Positions 24,752 to 32,242 of a stretch of DNA of 63,067 bases are shown piece by piece (within the stretch, counting starts at the first letter, position 1; the number at the start of each line of letters is the position of its first letter). The DNA is from Nocardioides zeae. GTDB taxonomy: Bacteria > Actinomycetota > Actinomycetes > Propionibacteriales > Nocardioidaceae. The stretch covers positions 1 through 63,067 of the forward strand of contig NZ_JAAGXA010000018.1 of assembly GCF_010686755.1 (NCBI RefSeq). The letters run 5' to 3'. The position numbers and the translations under genes are program-made. A model generated the notes under the pieces. That model saw only the letters and a program-made list of their open reading frames with translations. It had not been told where the DNA came from and did not search any database.

Positions 24752-26401
24752 TCAGTTGCCCATGCGGGAACGGACGTGCGAGGTGGCCTCGGCCGCGGTG
24801 ATGCGGCCGTCGCCGTTGACGTCGAGCTCGCGGTTCTGGTGGTAGGCCTGCGTGCCCTGGTTGAACATCGTGGTGTCGGGCTCCATCGGCCGGCCGCCGA
24901 GGACGCTCGTGTAGACGTTCTCGAGCGAGTCGAGGCGACCGCGGTGGGGCTCGAAGTAGCGCTCGACGTACTGCAGCTGCTCCGTCGGCGTCATGCGGGA
25001 CAGCGCCTCGGTGGAGGTGCCGAGCCCGGCCGCGGTGTCGGGCATGAACTGGATGAGCCCGGTCGCGCCGCTCCGCGGGTTGACCACGTCGGAGCTGAAG
25101 CGCCCGCCGGTCTCGAAGCTCATCGTCGCCAGCAGGTGCTCCGGCTGGGCGCCGACGCGGGCGGCGACACCCTCGACCTCGCGGAGGAACTCGGGCGTGA
25201 CGTTCTCGTTGCCGCGCACGCCCTGGATCTGGTTGTAGTCGTAGCCCGTGGGCGACGTGAAGCCCGTGCCGTGCGCGACCTCGAGCGGGTGGTCGGCGCG
25301 CCAGGCCTGGTAGGCGGCCTGCGTGTTCGAGCCCCAGACGCCGTCGCTGCCGCGGGTGTCGTAACCCGCCGCGGTGAGGCGCTGCTGCAGCTCGCGGACG
25401 TCCTCGCCGCGGCTGCCGCGACCGTTCTCGCCGGCGAGCTTCTCGATGGCCGCGTCGCCGCCCTGGCCGCGACCGGCCAGCGCCGCGCCGCCGAGACCGA
25501 GCGCGGCCGCACCGCCGGCGAGGCCTGCTGCCGCGCCGTACGACGGCTTGTCGCCCGTCGTGGAGACCGAGTCGCCGGTCGGGTTGAGGGCCGCGCTGCC
25601 GAGCGAGTCCGCGCCGGGCGTCGTGCCGCCGGTCGTGATGCCGGAGGCGCCCGCCGCCGGTGCGCCGGCGGGGATCGAGCCGCTGCCGCCGTCGACGGAG
25701 CCGCCGCCGAGCGCGGGCGAGGCACCGCCGCTGGTCCCGCCTCCGGTGCCGCCACCGGAGCCACCGCCCGTGCCGGTCGGCAGGGCGCCGCCGATCTCGG
25801 GGCGGGCGCTGGAGGTGGGGGCCGGGGTGGAGAGGGAGGAGCCGGTGCCGCTGCCGAGCGAGGGCGTCGCGTAGACCGGCGTCGTCGCCGACGAGGGGGA
25901 GGCGCCGATGGGGGAGGTCGTGGTCGTCGTCGTGCCGGGGATGGTCACGCCGTCGGCCGTCGTCGTGGTCGTCGACGTGGTGGTCGTCGTCGTGCCCGGC
26001 GTGCCGGGGGTGAGCGGCTGGGTCGGGGCGATGGAGCCGCCGTTCCACGACGACAGCGGGGCCTTCGACTGCTCGGTCTGCAGCGGGCTGGTGTAGGTCG
26101 GCAGCGTGCTGAAGTCGACCGTCTCGCCGGCGCTGACCTGGTCCTGCGCCTCGGCGTTCGCGCCGAGCACCTGGGCGAACATGCCCAGCGCCATCGAGAT
26201 CTTCTGCAGCCAGGGGAGCACCTGGGTCTCCAGGAAGGTCGCGTACGCCGCGCTCGCACCGCCGGTGAAGAAGGACGCCGCCCGGAGGAGCGCGATGAGC
26301 GCCCTCACGAACGTGATCACCTGGTCGGTGATCTCCTTGCCCTCCTGGCACTTCTGCTGCGCCTCGCGGAGCTCATCGGTGTCCGCCCCGAGAAAAGCCA
26401 T
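24752..26401 (-). CDS. WXG-like N-terminus, peptidoglycan-binding and lytic transglycosylase protein with EF-hand-like motif
   Basis: 549 residues from an ATG preceded by GGGAGG at 7 nt. Parts: an all-helical N-terminal region of about 110 residues without a signal peptide, resembling type VII substrates; a Thr-rich stretch (about 134-165); a Gly/Ala/Ser-rich low-complexity region to about 325; a PG_binding_1-like domain (about 330-375, RELQQRL and DGVWG); a lysozyme-like transglycosylase domain (about 405-510) with Glu430 in SFETGG and a following GATGLIQFMP; and a C-terminal DVNGDGR calcium-loop motif near residue 525. It sits between the two WXG100 genes. The likely role is a peptidoglycan-cleaving substrate or accessory of the secretion system. 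Export by that system is an inference. Confidence 0.88.
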   Translation of the reverse strand: MAFLGADTDELREAQQKCQEGKEITDQVITFVRALIALLRAASFFTGGASAAYATFLETQVLPWLQKISMALGMFAQVLGANAEAQDQVSAGETVDFSTLPTYTSPLQTEQSKAPLSSWNGGSIAPTQPLTPGTPGTTTTTTSTTTTTADGVTIPGTTTTTTSPIGASPSSATTPVYATPSLGSGTGSSLSTPAPTSSARPEIGGALPTGTGGGSGGGTGGGTSGGASPALGGGSVDGGSGSIPAGAPAAGASGITTGGTTPGADSLGSAALNPTGDSVSTTGDKPSYGAAAGLAGGAAALGLGGAALAGRGQGGDAAIEKLAGENGRGSRGEDVRELQQRLTAAGYDTRGSDGVWGSNTQAAYQAWRADHPLEVAHGTGFTSPTGYDYNQIQGVRGNENVTPEFLREVEGVAARVGAQPEHLLATMSFETGGRFSSDVVNPRSGATGLIQFMPDTAAGLGTSTEALSRMTPTEQLQYVERYFEPHRGRLDSLENVYTSVLGGRPMEPDTTMFNQGTQAYHQNRELDVNGDGRITAAEATSHVRSRMGN

Positions 26402-26607
26402 CGTCGTCGCCTCCCTTGCTGCCTCGTCGCCAGGTCTGCGCCGGCGGTGTCTGGGGTGTCTGAGGTGGTGCGTCTGCTGCTGGGTGCCGCTCCGGTGTCG
26501 CCACCTCGGCACGTCCTGGACGCTAGGGGCCTCGCGGACCCCCGGGGAAGGCCGCGGCGGGTGGAAGGTTCCTCCCCGCCGGCCGCGTCGAGGTGGACGA
26601 GACACGA

Positions 26608-26637
26608 CGAGCCGGCACGGAGGACCGTGCCGGCTCG
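26608..26637 (-). terminator. strong hairpin downstream of WXG100 gene
   Basis: A perfect 13-bp stem (26608-26620 with 26625-26637) around AGGA. It follows the upstream WXG100 gene and precedes the transglycosylase gene, so it may end or attenuate transcription there. Confidence 0.65.
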
Positions 26638-26691
26638 CGGGTGCTGCGGGTGCTGAGGGTGCTGCGGGTGGTGCGGGTGCTGCGGGTGCTG
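26638..26691. repeat. 9-bp tandem repeat, six units
   Basis: Six imperfect copies of GGGTGCTGC lie between the hairpin at 26608-26637 and the stop codon of the WXG100 gene at 26700. No supported frame covers them. The rest of 26402-26607 holds only the ribosome-binding site of the next gene. Confidence 0.75.
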
Positions 26692-26699
26692 ACCTGGGG

Positions 26700-26969
26700 T
26701 CAGGAGCTGGCCTCGTCCTGCCGGTCGGCGTGCACGCACAGCACGCGGCCCTGGTCGGAGAGGGACTCGGAGGCGGCGGCGGCGCTGGGCGCGAAGGAGC
26801 CCGTCCAGTCGCTCTCGAAGCTCGACCGGTCGGGGCCCTGCCAGTTGAGGCCGCTGATCATCGCGCTGATGCTGGAGACGACGCCGGCGACCTGGCCGGC
26901 GTGCTCGCCCATGTTCTGGCCGACCGAGCGGGCGTACTCGGTGTCCATGCCCTGCATGCTGCTGCTCAT
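26700..26969 (-). CDS. WXG100 family protein
   Basis: An 89-residue protein with W43-Q-G45 between two predicted helices, no signal peptide, and a Ser/Ala-rich second helix. The start codon follows AGGAGGAGCC, a strong ribosome-binding site. The final 12 residues, with Cys and His, are unlike usual WXG100 tails and could be a separate export signal or degenerate end. It is probably the dimer partner or alternative substrate to the WXG100 protein encoded at 24390-24653, from which it differs clearly. Confidence 0.9.
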   Translation of the reverse strand: MSSSMQGMDTEYARSVGQNMGEHAGQVAGVVSSISAMISGLNWQGPDRSSFESDWTGSFAPSAAAASESLSDQGRVLCVHADRQDEASS

Positions 26970-27051
26970 GGCTCCTCCTGCTGCGTCGGGTGGGCGCGGC
27001 CGGGGCCGCGCGTGCTGGTGCCCGAGGCTAGGGAGGAGGGGCCCGCGGGGC

Positions 27052-27894
27052 CTAGGCCCGCGGGGGTGGAACGTTCCGCCGTGCGGCGGCCCGCTCGGCC
27101 TCGTCGAGGTCCTCCGTCGTCACCAACCGGATCTCCGCCGTGCGCCGCCCGATCGCGAACCGCACGTTCTGCGCCCGCCCGCTGCCCGCCCGGAACGGAT
27201 CGTCCTTCGGGCCGAACGCCAGGGCCGAGATGGAGCGGATGGCGTCGTCGACCCGCTGCGCCCGCTCGAGGTTCCAGGCGTAGCCGTGCCAGTGGAGGAT
27301 GCGCTCGTAGATCTCGCGGTTGGACGGGGGCCGGGGGTAGTCGTCGGTGCCGGAGAGCCAGGGCTCGGCGAGCGCGAGCGCGACGTACCACTCCCGGCTC
27401 TGCCGCGGCAGCATCGGCGCGGGGGCCGTGGCCCCGTCGTCCGCGTCGTCGGCGTCCGGTCGGGGCATCGCGACCACGGGGCCGCTGCCGCTGGGGGTGA
27501 CCTCGATGCTGACGGAGAGGTCGTCGTAGGTGTCCCCGGCCAGCCGCCCGCGCATGACGACGAGCTGGTTCTCGCCCTCGTCGAGCAGCAGGGACATGCC
27601 CTCGGTGACCGTGACGCGCCGGGCCCCGCCGGGCGCGTCGAAGAGGCTGGACACCTGTGTCTCGCCGGACCCGTGCCACCGCAGGCGGGCGATCTCCTCG
27701 CCCACGATCAGCTCGCCGAGCACGCGGGAGACGTGGGGGGCGCAGCGGGGGAGCGCGATGGCGGTGATCCGCAGGGCGTTCTCCGGGCTCTCCTCCGGGA
27801 CGGCGCGGTCCGGTGACCGTCCGAAGAAGAGGGTCTCGCCGGACCCCAGCGTCACCGTCGGCAGGCCGGCCCCCCGCAACGTCACCCGCAGCAT
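27052..27894 (-). CDS. FHA-like domain protein with helical C-terminal domain
   Basis: 280 residues from the ATG at 27894; a start 17 codons upstream is possible but adds unconserved-looking sequence. The N-terminal 90 residues have an FHA-like arrangement (LFFGRSPDR, then PHVSRVLGELIV), suggesting a phosphothreonine-binding domain. The middle is a linker rich in Asp and Pro. The C-terminal 100 residues begin REWYVALALAEPWL and contain PPSNREIYERILHW, a pattern resembling a winged-helix module. It is the first gene of the leftward train leading to the WXG100 genes. It could link kinase signalling to that system as a scaffold or regulator. No further assignment is possible. Confidence 0.75.
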   Translation of the reverse strand: MLRVTLRGAGLPTVTLGSGETLFFGRSPDRAVPEESPENALRITAIALPRCAPHVSRVLGELIVGEEIARLRWHGSGETQVSSLFDAPGGARRVTVTEGMSLLLDEGENQLVVMRGRLAGDTYDDLSVSIEVTPSGSGPVVAMPRPDADDADDGATAPAPMLPRQSREWYVALALAEPWLSGTDDYPRPPSNREIYERILHWHGYAWNLERAQRVDDAIRSISALAFGPKDDPFRAGSGRAQNVRFAIGRRTAEIRLVTTEDLDEAERAAARRNVPPPRA

Positions 27895-28011
27895 GGACCG
27901 ATCCAACCACACGGCACGGCCGGAGCAGGGTGGTCGAGACGACACCGTCGAGTGAACATTTGTCCACTGAAACGGTTGACCCGGGCCCGTCGTCGGCGGA
28001 CCCTGGAGGGC

Positions 28012-29256
28012 GTGTCACCGACGTCCACCGCGCCCGCCCCGCCGACCGCAGGGTCCCGCCCCGCCGCCGACCCGGGGGTGCTCGACGCGCTGACGCTGCT
28101 GCTCGAGGTGACCGACGAGCTCGTCGTGCGCAGCGTCCGCGACACCCACCGCGCCGTCGCCGCGCGGGTCGGCGCGCTCGTGCGCGCGACGACCCTCGGC
28201 GCCGGTGGCGGACCCGTCCGGGCGCACGACCTCGTCGCCGAGGGCGTGTACGGCGCGATCGGGCGCTCGCTGCGCGGGGCTGCCCGGGGGACGGGTGCCC
28301 TGGCCGCGCGCGGCACCGGGCCGGGCCTCGACGAGCGGGGCGTGGGTCGACAGCTCCGCGCCGCGGTGAACGGCCTCATCGGCGACCGCCTCGACACGGA
28401 GCGACGTGCCCTGGCGATCCGGATGGCCCCGCGGGTGGGCGGGCGCGACGTCGAGGTGACGCGCACGGGTCTCGCCGCGGCGTACCCGGCTGCGACGCCG
28501 CGCGTCGCGATCTTCCTCCACGGCCTCGGCGAGAGCGACGAGGTGTGGCGCCTGGGACGCGCGGAGCGGGGGTCGACCTACCCGGAGGACCTCGAGGCCG
28601 CCGGCTGGACCCCCGTCGTGCTGCGGATGAACTCGGGTCTCGGGCTGCGCCCCAACGGCGTCGCGCTGGCCTCGCTCCTCGACCGGCTCGTCACGGCGTG
28701 GCCGACCGACGTGGAGCGGATCGCGCTCGTGGGCCACTCCATGGGCGGCCTCGTCATGCGCGCGGCCGCGGCCGTGGTCCCGACGGTGGACGCCGGGGGG
28801 CACGCCGCGGGCGAGCGCCCGTGGGTCGCACGGGTGAGCGACGTGGTCACCCTCGGCACGCCGCACCGGGGAGCGCCGCTCGCGGCGCTCGTGGGGCGGG
28901 GGAGCTCGCTCCTGGGCGTGCTCGAGGAGAGCGCCGCCTTCGGCCGCATCCTCGACGAGCGCTCCGTCGGGGTGCGGGACCTCGTCGAGGGGCTCGGCCA
29001 CGACGTCCCGCCCCTTCCGCACGCGCGCTACCGGCTCGTGTCGGGCACGGTCTCGCGCTCGCCGCGCCACCCGGTCGGCGCCGTGCTGGGCGACCTCCTC
29101 GTGCGGGAGGCCTCCGCCTACGGGCGGCGGGGACGCTCGTGGGACGACCTGTTCGCGGACGTGGAGGCGGAGACGCTCCACGTGGGGGGCGCGGGCCACT
29201 TCGCGCTGCTCAACCACCCCGAGGTGGCCGACCGCCTGCTGCGCTGGCTCTCCTGA
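28012..29256 (+). CDS. Lipase-like alpha/beta hydrolase
   Basis: About 414 residues from the GTG at 28012, which follows GGAGGG closely; a GTG at 27952 in the same frame is an alternative. The C-terminal half is an alpha/beta hydrolase with FLHGLGES at the oxyanion hole, nucleophile Ser243 in GHSMGG, and a final His in GAGHFALL. The GTPHRGAP segment is typical of PGAP1/triacylglycerol-lipase-like proteins. The N-terminal 150 residues are helical and Arg/Ala rich with no obvious signal peptide. It is divergent from the FHA gene, and the 117-nt spacer between them must hold both promoters. Confidence 0.85.
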   Translation: MSPTSTAPAPPTAGSRPAADPGVLDALTLLLEVTDELVVRSVRDTHRAVAARVGALVRATTLGAGGGPVRAHDLVAEGVYGAIGRSLRGAARGTGALAARGTGPGLDERGVGRQLRAAVNGLIGDRLDTERRALAIRMAPRVGGRDVEVTRTGLAAAYPAATPRVAIFLHGLGESDEVWRLGRAERGSTYPEDLEAAGWTPVVLRMNSGLGLRPNGVALASLLDRLVTAWPTDVERIALVGHSMGGLVMRAAAAVVPTVDAGGHAAGERPWVARVSDVVTLGTPHRGAPLAALVGRGSSLLGVLEESAAFGRILDERSVGVRDLVEGLGHDVPPLPHARYRLVSGTVSRSPRHPVGAVLGDLLVREASAYGRRGRSWDDLFADVEAETLHVGGAGHFALLNHPEVADRLLRWLS

Positions 29257-29321
29257 TCGCGGTGCTCGACCGGAGCCGGCGACCGGGGCGGGAGAGGCGC
29301 CCGATCGCTCTCGGCGAACCG

Positions 29322-29339
29322 AATCCGCTGTCGGCGAAC
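29322..29339 (-). promoter_or_regulatory. ClgR-type operator upstream of clpP1
   Basis: On the minus strand the sequence reads GTTCGC-CGACA-GCG, an exact match to the actinobacterial ClgR box GTTCGC-N5-GCG, with near-palindromic flanks. A second GTTCGCC half lies 20 bp away at 29312-29318. ClgR is known to activate clpP1P2 and other protease genes in Streptomyces, Corynebacterium and Mycobacterium. Confidence 0.75.
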
Positions 29340-29378
29340 AGGGGCCGGATCGCCGTGGAAGTGTCCGTGGTTCGGGCT

Positions 29379-29384
29379 AGTGTC
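29379..29384 (+). promoter_or_regulatory. candidate -10 element of clpP1
   Basis: TAGTGT ends 6 nt before the GTG at 29391; no Shine-Dalgarno is present. The ClgR box lies about 45 bp upstream, a suitable distance for an activator. Confidence 0.45.
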
Positions 29385-29390
29385 GCGACC

Positions 29391-30014
29391 GTGAACCCGA
29401 ACCCACAGATGAACGGTGCCGCGGGATTCAACCCGCTCGACGACCACATCTACTCCCGGCTGCTCCGCGAGCGGATCGTCTTCCTCGGCTCGGAGGTGCG
29501 CGACCAGAACGCCAACGCGATCTGCGCCCAGCTGCTGCTGCTCTCGGCGGAGGACCCGGAGGCGGACATCTTCCTCCACATCAACTCGCCGGGTGGATCG
29601 GTCGACGCCGGCATGGCGATCTACGACACGATGAACTACATCCCCAACGACGTCGCGACGGTCGGCATGGGCCTGGCCGCGTCGATGGGCCAGTTCCTGC
29701 TCTGCGCCGGCGCGAAGGGCAAGCGCTACGCGCTGCCCCACGCGCGGATCATGATGCACCAGCCCTCCTCGGGCATGGGTGGCTCGGCCTCCGACATCAA
29801 GATCCAGGCGCAGCAGTCGCTGCACATCAAGAAGGTGCTGCTCGAGCTCATCTCCGAGCACACGGGCCAGAGCATCGAGCAGGTCACCAACGACGCCGAT
29901 CGCGACCGCTGGTTCACCGCCGCGGAGGCGAAGGACTACGGCCTGGTGGACAACGTGATCACCAGTGCGCGCGAGGCCGCCGACCAGGGCCGCCCGGCCC
30001 ACCAGAACGACTGA
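29391..30014 (+). CDS. clpP1: ATP-dependent Clp protease proteolytic subunit 1
   Basis: A 207-residue serine protease subunit. Catalytic Ser98 lies in GLAASMGQF and His123 in MMHQPS, at the same numbers as mycobacterial ClpP1; the Asp is expected near 172. The start GTG at 29391 is chosen for its spacing from a TAGTGT box; an ATG six codons later is also possible. ClpP1 and ClpP2 form a mixed two-ring peptidase that works with ClpX or ClpC. It is followed by clpP2 after 14 nt. A ClgR-type site upstream suggests stress-dependent control. Confidence 0.96.
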   Translation: MNPNPQMNGAAGFNPLDDHIYSRLLRERIVFLGSEVRDQNANAICAQLLLLSAEDPEADIFLHINSPGGSVDAGMAIYDTMNYIPNDVATVGMGLAASMGQFLLCAGAKGKRYALPHARIMMHQPSSGMGGSASDIKIQAQQSLHIKKVLLELISEHTGQSIEQVTNDADRDRWFTAAEAKDYGLVDNVITSAREAADQGRPAHQND

Positions 30015-30028
30015 GGGAAGGGCGCGAC

Positions 30029-30634
30029 ATGAACTACTACATCCCGCAGTGGGAGGAGCGGACCTCCTACGGGTTCCGCCGCATCGACCCCTACGGCAAG
30101 CTCTTCGAGGACCGCATCATCTTCCTCGGCACGCCGATCTCCGACGACGTCGCCAACGCCGTCATGGCGCAGCTGCTCTGCCTCGAGTCGATGAACCCCG
30201 ACCAGGACATCAGCATCTACATCAACAGCCCCGGCGGCTCGTTCACGGCGCTGACGGCGATCTACGACACGATGCGCTTCATCAAGCCCGACGTGCAGAC
30301 GGTGTGCCTCGGCCAGGCGGCCTCGGCCGCGGCGATCCTGCTGGCGGCCGGCGCGCCCGGCAAGCGGATGGCGCTCCCGAACAGCCGCATCCTCATCCAC
30401 CAGCCCTACACGGAGGGCACGTTCGGCCAGACCTCGGACATCGAGATCCAGGCCAACGAGATCCTGCGGATGCGCGAGCTGCTCGAGACGATGATCGCGG
30501 AGCACTCGGGCAAGGACCGCGACGAGGTCAGCCGCGACATCGAGCGCGACAAGATCCTGACGGCGGAGGCGGCGGTGGAGTACGGGCTGGTCGACGCCGT
30601 GCTCGACTCCCGCAAGACCGCGCTCCTCGCCTGA
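30029..30634 (+). CDS. clpP2: ATP-dependent Clp protease proteolytic subunit 2
   Basis: A 201-residue ClpP paralog with catalytic Ser99 in GQAASAAA and His124 in ILIHQP. In actinobacteria ClpP1 and ClpP2 are distinct subunits of one hetero-oligomer, and the pair of genes is always adjacent as here. The ATG is preceded by GAGGGAAGG. A hairpin at 30669-30699 separates it from clpX, suggesting partial termination and a separate clpX signal. Confidence 0.96.
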   Translation: MNYYIPQWEERTSYGFRRIDPYGKLFEDRIIFLGTPISDDVANAVMAQLLCLESMNPDQDISIYINSPGGSFTALTAIYDTMRFIKPDVQTVCLGQAASAAAILLAAGAPGKRMALPNSRILIHQPYTEGTFGQTSDIEIQANEILRMRELLETMIAEHSGKDRDEVSRDIERDKILTAEAAVEYGLVDAVLDSRKTALLA

Positions 30635-30668
30635 GGCCGATCCCGGCCGACGGTCCCGGAGCGGTGCT

Positions 30669-30699
30669 CCGTGTCGGACCTCCTGGAGGTCCGGCACGG
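30669..30699 (+). terminator. hairpin between clpP2 and clpX
   Basis: A 15-bp stem with one mismatch around a single-base loop centred at 30684 (GTGTCGGACCTCC and its inverse). The loop is very tight, so in RNA a few central pairs would open. No U-tract follows. Confidence 0.5.
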
Positions 30700-30813
30700 G
30701 GTACCGTCGCAGGGTCCTACGAGCGTCCCGCCGCCGGCGGGTCCTCTGACGCAGACCGCACGACCGCACGACTGCCGACGCCCCCGCGTCGGACGACCGG
30801 AGGATGATCACCC

Positions 30814-32094
30814 GTGGCACGCATCGGTGACGGAGGAGACCTGCTGAAGTGCTCCTTCTGCGGAAAGAGCCAGAAGCAGGTGCAGAAGCTCATCGCCGGC
30901 CCCGGCGTCTACATCTGCACCGAGTGCATCGAGCTCTGCAACGAGATCATCGAGGAGGAGCTCGGTGAGGGCACCGAGGTCGGTCTCGACGAGCTGCCCA
31001 AGCCGCGGGAGATCTTCGAGTTCCTCAACTCCTACGTGATCGGCCAGGAGCAGGCGAAGAAGTCCCTCGCGGTCGCGGTCTACAACCACTACAAGCGGGT
31101 GCAGGCCACCCCCAACGCCTCCGGCCGCCACAGCCGCGACGAGCAGGTCGAGGTCGCGAAGTCCAACATCCTGGTGGTCGGCCCGACGGGTTGCGGCAAG
31201 ACCTACCTGGCGCAGACGCTGGCCCGCATGCTCAACGTGCCGTTCGCCATCGCGGACGCCACGGCGCTCACCGAGGCGGGCTACGTCGGCGAGGACGTCG
31301 AGAACATCCTCCTCAAGCTGATCCAGGCCGCCGACTACGACGTCAAGAAGGCCGAGACGGGGATCATCTACATCGACGAGATCGACAAGGTGGCCCGCAA
31401 GGCGGAGAACCCCTCGATCACGCGCGACGTCTCGGGCGAGGGCGTGCAGCAGGCCCTGCTGAAGATCCTCGAGGGCACGACCGCCTCGGTGCCGCCGCAG
31501 GGCGGCCGCAAGCACCCCCACCAGGAGTTCATCCAGATCGACACGACGAACATCCTGTTCATCGTGGGCGGCGCCTTCGCGGGGCTCGAGCACATCATCG
31601 AGCAGCGCGTCGGCAAGAAGTCCCTGGGCTTCACCGCCGAGGTGCGCGGCGAGGAGGAGCGCGAGGCCGAGGACCTGCTGTCGCGCGTGCGGCCGGAGGA
31701 CCTGACGAAGTTCGGCCTCATCCCCGAGTTCATCGGTCGCCTGCCGCTCATCGCCAGCGTCCGCAAGCTCGACCGCGAGGCGCTCGTGCAGATCCTCACC
31801 GAGCCGCGCAACGCCCTGGTGAAGCAGTACCAGAAGCTGTTCGAGCTCGACGGCGTCGAGCTCGAGTTCACCGACGAGGCCATCGACGGCATCGCCGACA
31901 AGGCGCTCGAGCGGGGCACCGGTGCCCGCGGCCTCCGGGCGATCATCGAGGAGACGCTGCTCCACGCGATGTACGACGTGCCCTCCCGCGGCGACGTCGC
32001 CACCGTCGTGGTGACGGGGGAGTCCGTGGCGGGCGACGTCCCGCCGACGCTGGTGCTGCGCGAGCCCGAGGCCAAGAAGAAGAAGTCCGCCTGA
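30814..32094 (+). CDS. clpX: ATP-dependent Clp protease ATP-binding subunit ClpX
   Basis: A 426-residue AAA+ unfoldase. The N-terminal zinc-binding domain shows two Cys-x-x-Cys pairs (CSFC, CTEC) in the first 45 residues. Walker A is GPTGCGKT at about 122-130 and Walker B IYIDEID near 187. The IGF-type loop that docks on ClpP can be placed around residues 260-275 (KKSLGF). The GTG start follows GGAGGATGATC. ClpX selects and unfolds substrates and feeds them to ClpP1P2 encoded just upstream. Confidence 0.97.
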   Translation: MARIGDGGDLLKCSFCGKSQKQVQKLIAGPGVYICTECIELCNEIIEEELGEGTEVGLDELPKPREIFEFLNSYVIGQEQAKKSLAVAVYNHYKRVQATPNASGRHSRDEQVEVAKSNILVVGPTGCGKTYLAQTLARMLNVPFAIADATALTEAGYVGEDVENILLKLIQAADYDVKKAETGIIYIDEIDKVARKAENPSITRDVSGEGVQQALLKILEGTTASVPPQGGRKHPHQEFIQIDTTNILFIVGGAFAGLEHIIEQRVGKKSLGFTAEVRGEEEREAEDLLSRVRPEDLTKFGLIPEFIGRLPLIASVRKLDREALVQILTEPRNALVKQYQKLFELDGVELEFTDEAIDGIADKALERGTGARGLRAIIEETLLHAMYDVPSRGDVATVVVTGESVAGDVPPTLVLREPEAKKKKSA

Positions 32095-32117
32095 CCCGGC
32101 GGGGGTCCGCCCCCGAC

Positions 32118-32160
32118 CGCCGAAGCCCCGGCCCCCACGAGGGGGACCGGGGCTTCGGCG
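32118..32160. terminator. terminator of the clp operon
   Basis: CGCCGAAGCCCCGG and its inverse form a stem of about 19 bp around an ACGA-containing loop, 24 nt after the clpX stop. There is no U-tract, as is common in this phylum. Confidence 0.75.
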
Positions 32161-32184
32161 TACGCGGGGGTGGGTGCCCCCTCA

Positions 32185-32232
32185 GGACGTCATGCGCAGC
32201 GGTGGCCGGGGCCGCCGCCGCGCATGACGTCC
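32185..32232. repeat. dispersed palindrome, copy 1 (GGACGTCATGCG family)
   Basis: Arms 32185-32207 and 32210-32232 match at 21 of 23 positions around a 2-nt centre. The same palindrome occurs at 49906-49953. It lies between the convergent clpX and valS genes. Confidence 0.88.
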
Positions 32233-32242
32233 GGGGAGGGGG

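Noticed and set aside
29391..30634. clpP1 and clpP2 as a recent duplication
   Set aside because: They are the ancient, distinct subunit pair found in all actinobacteria.
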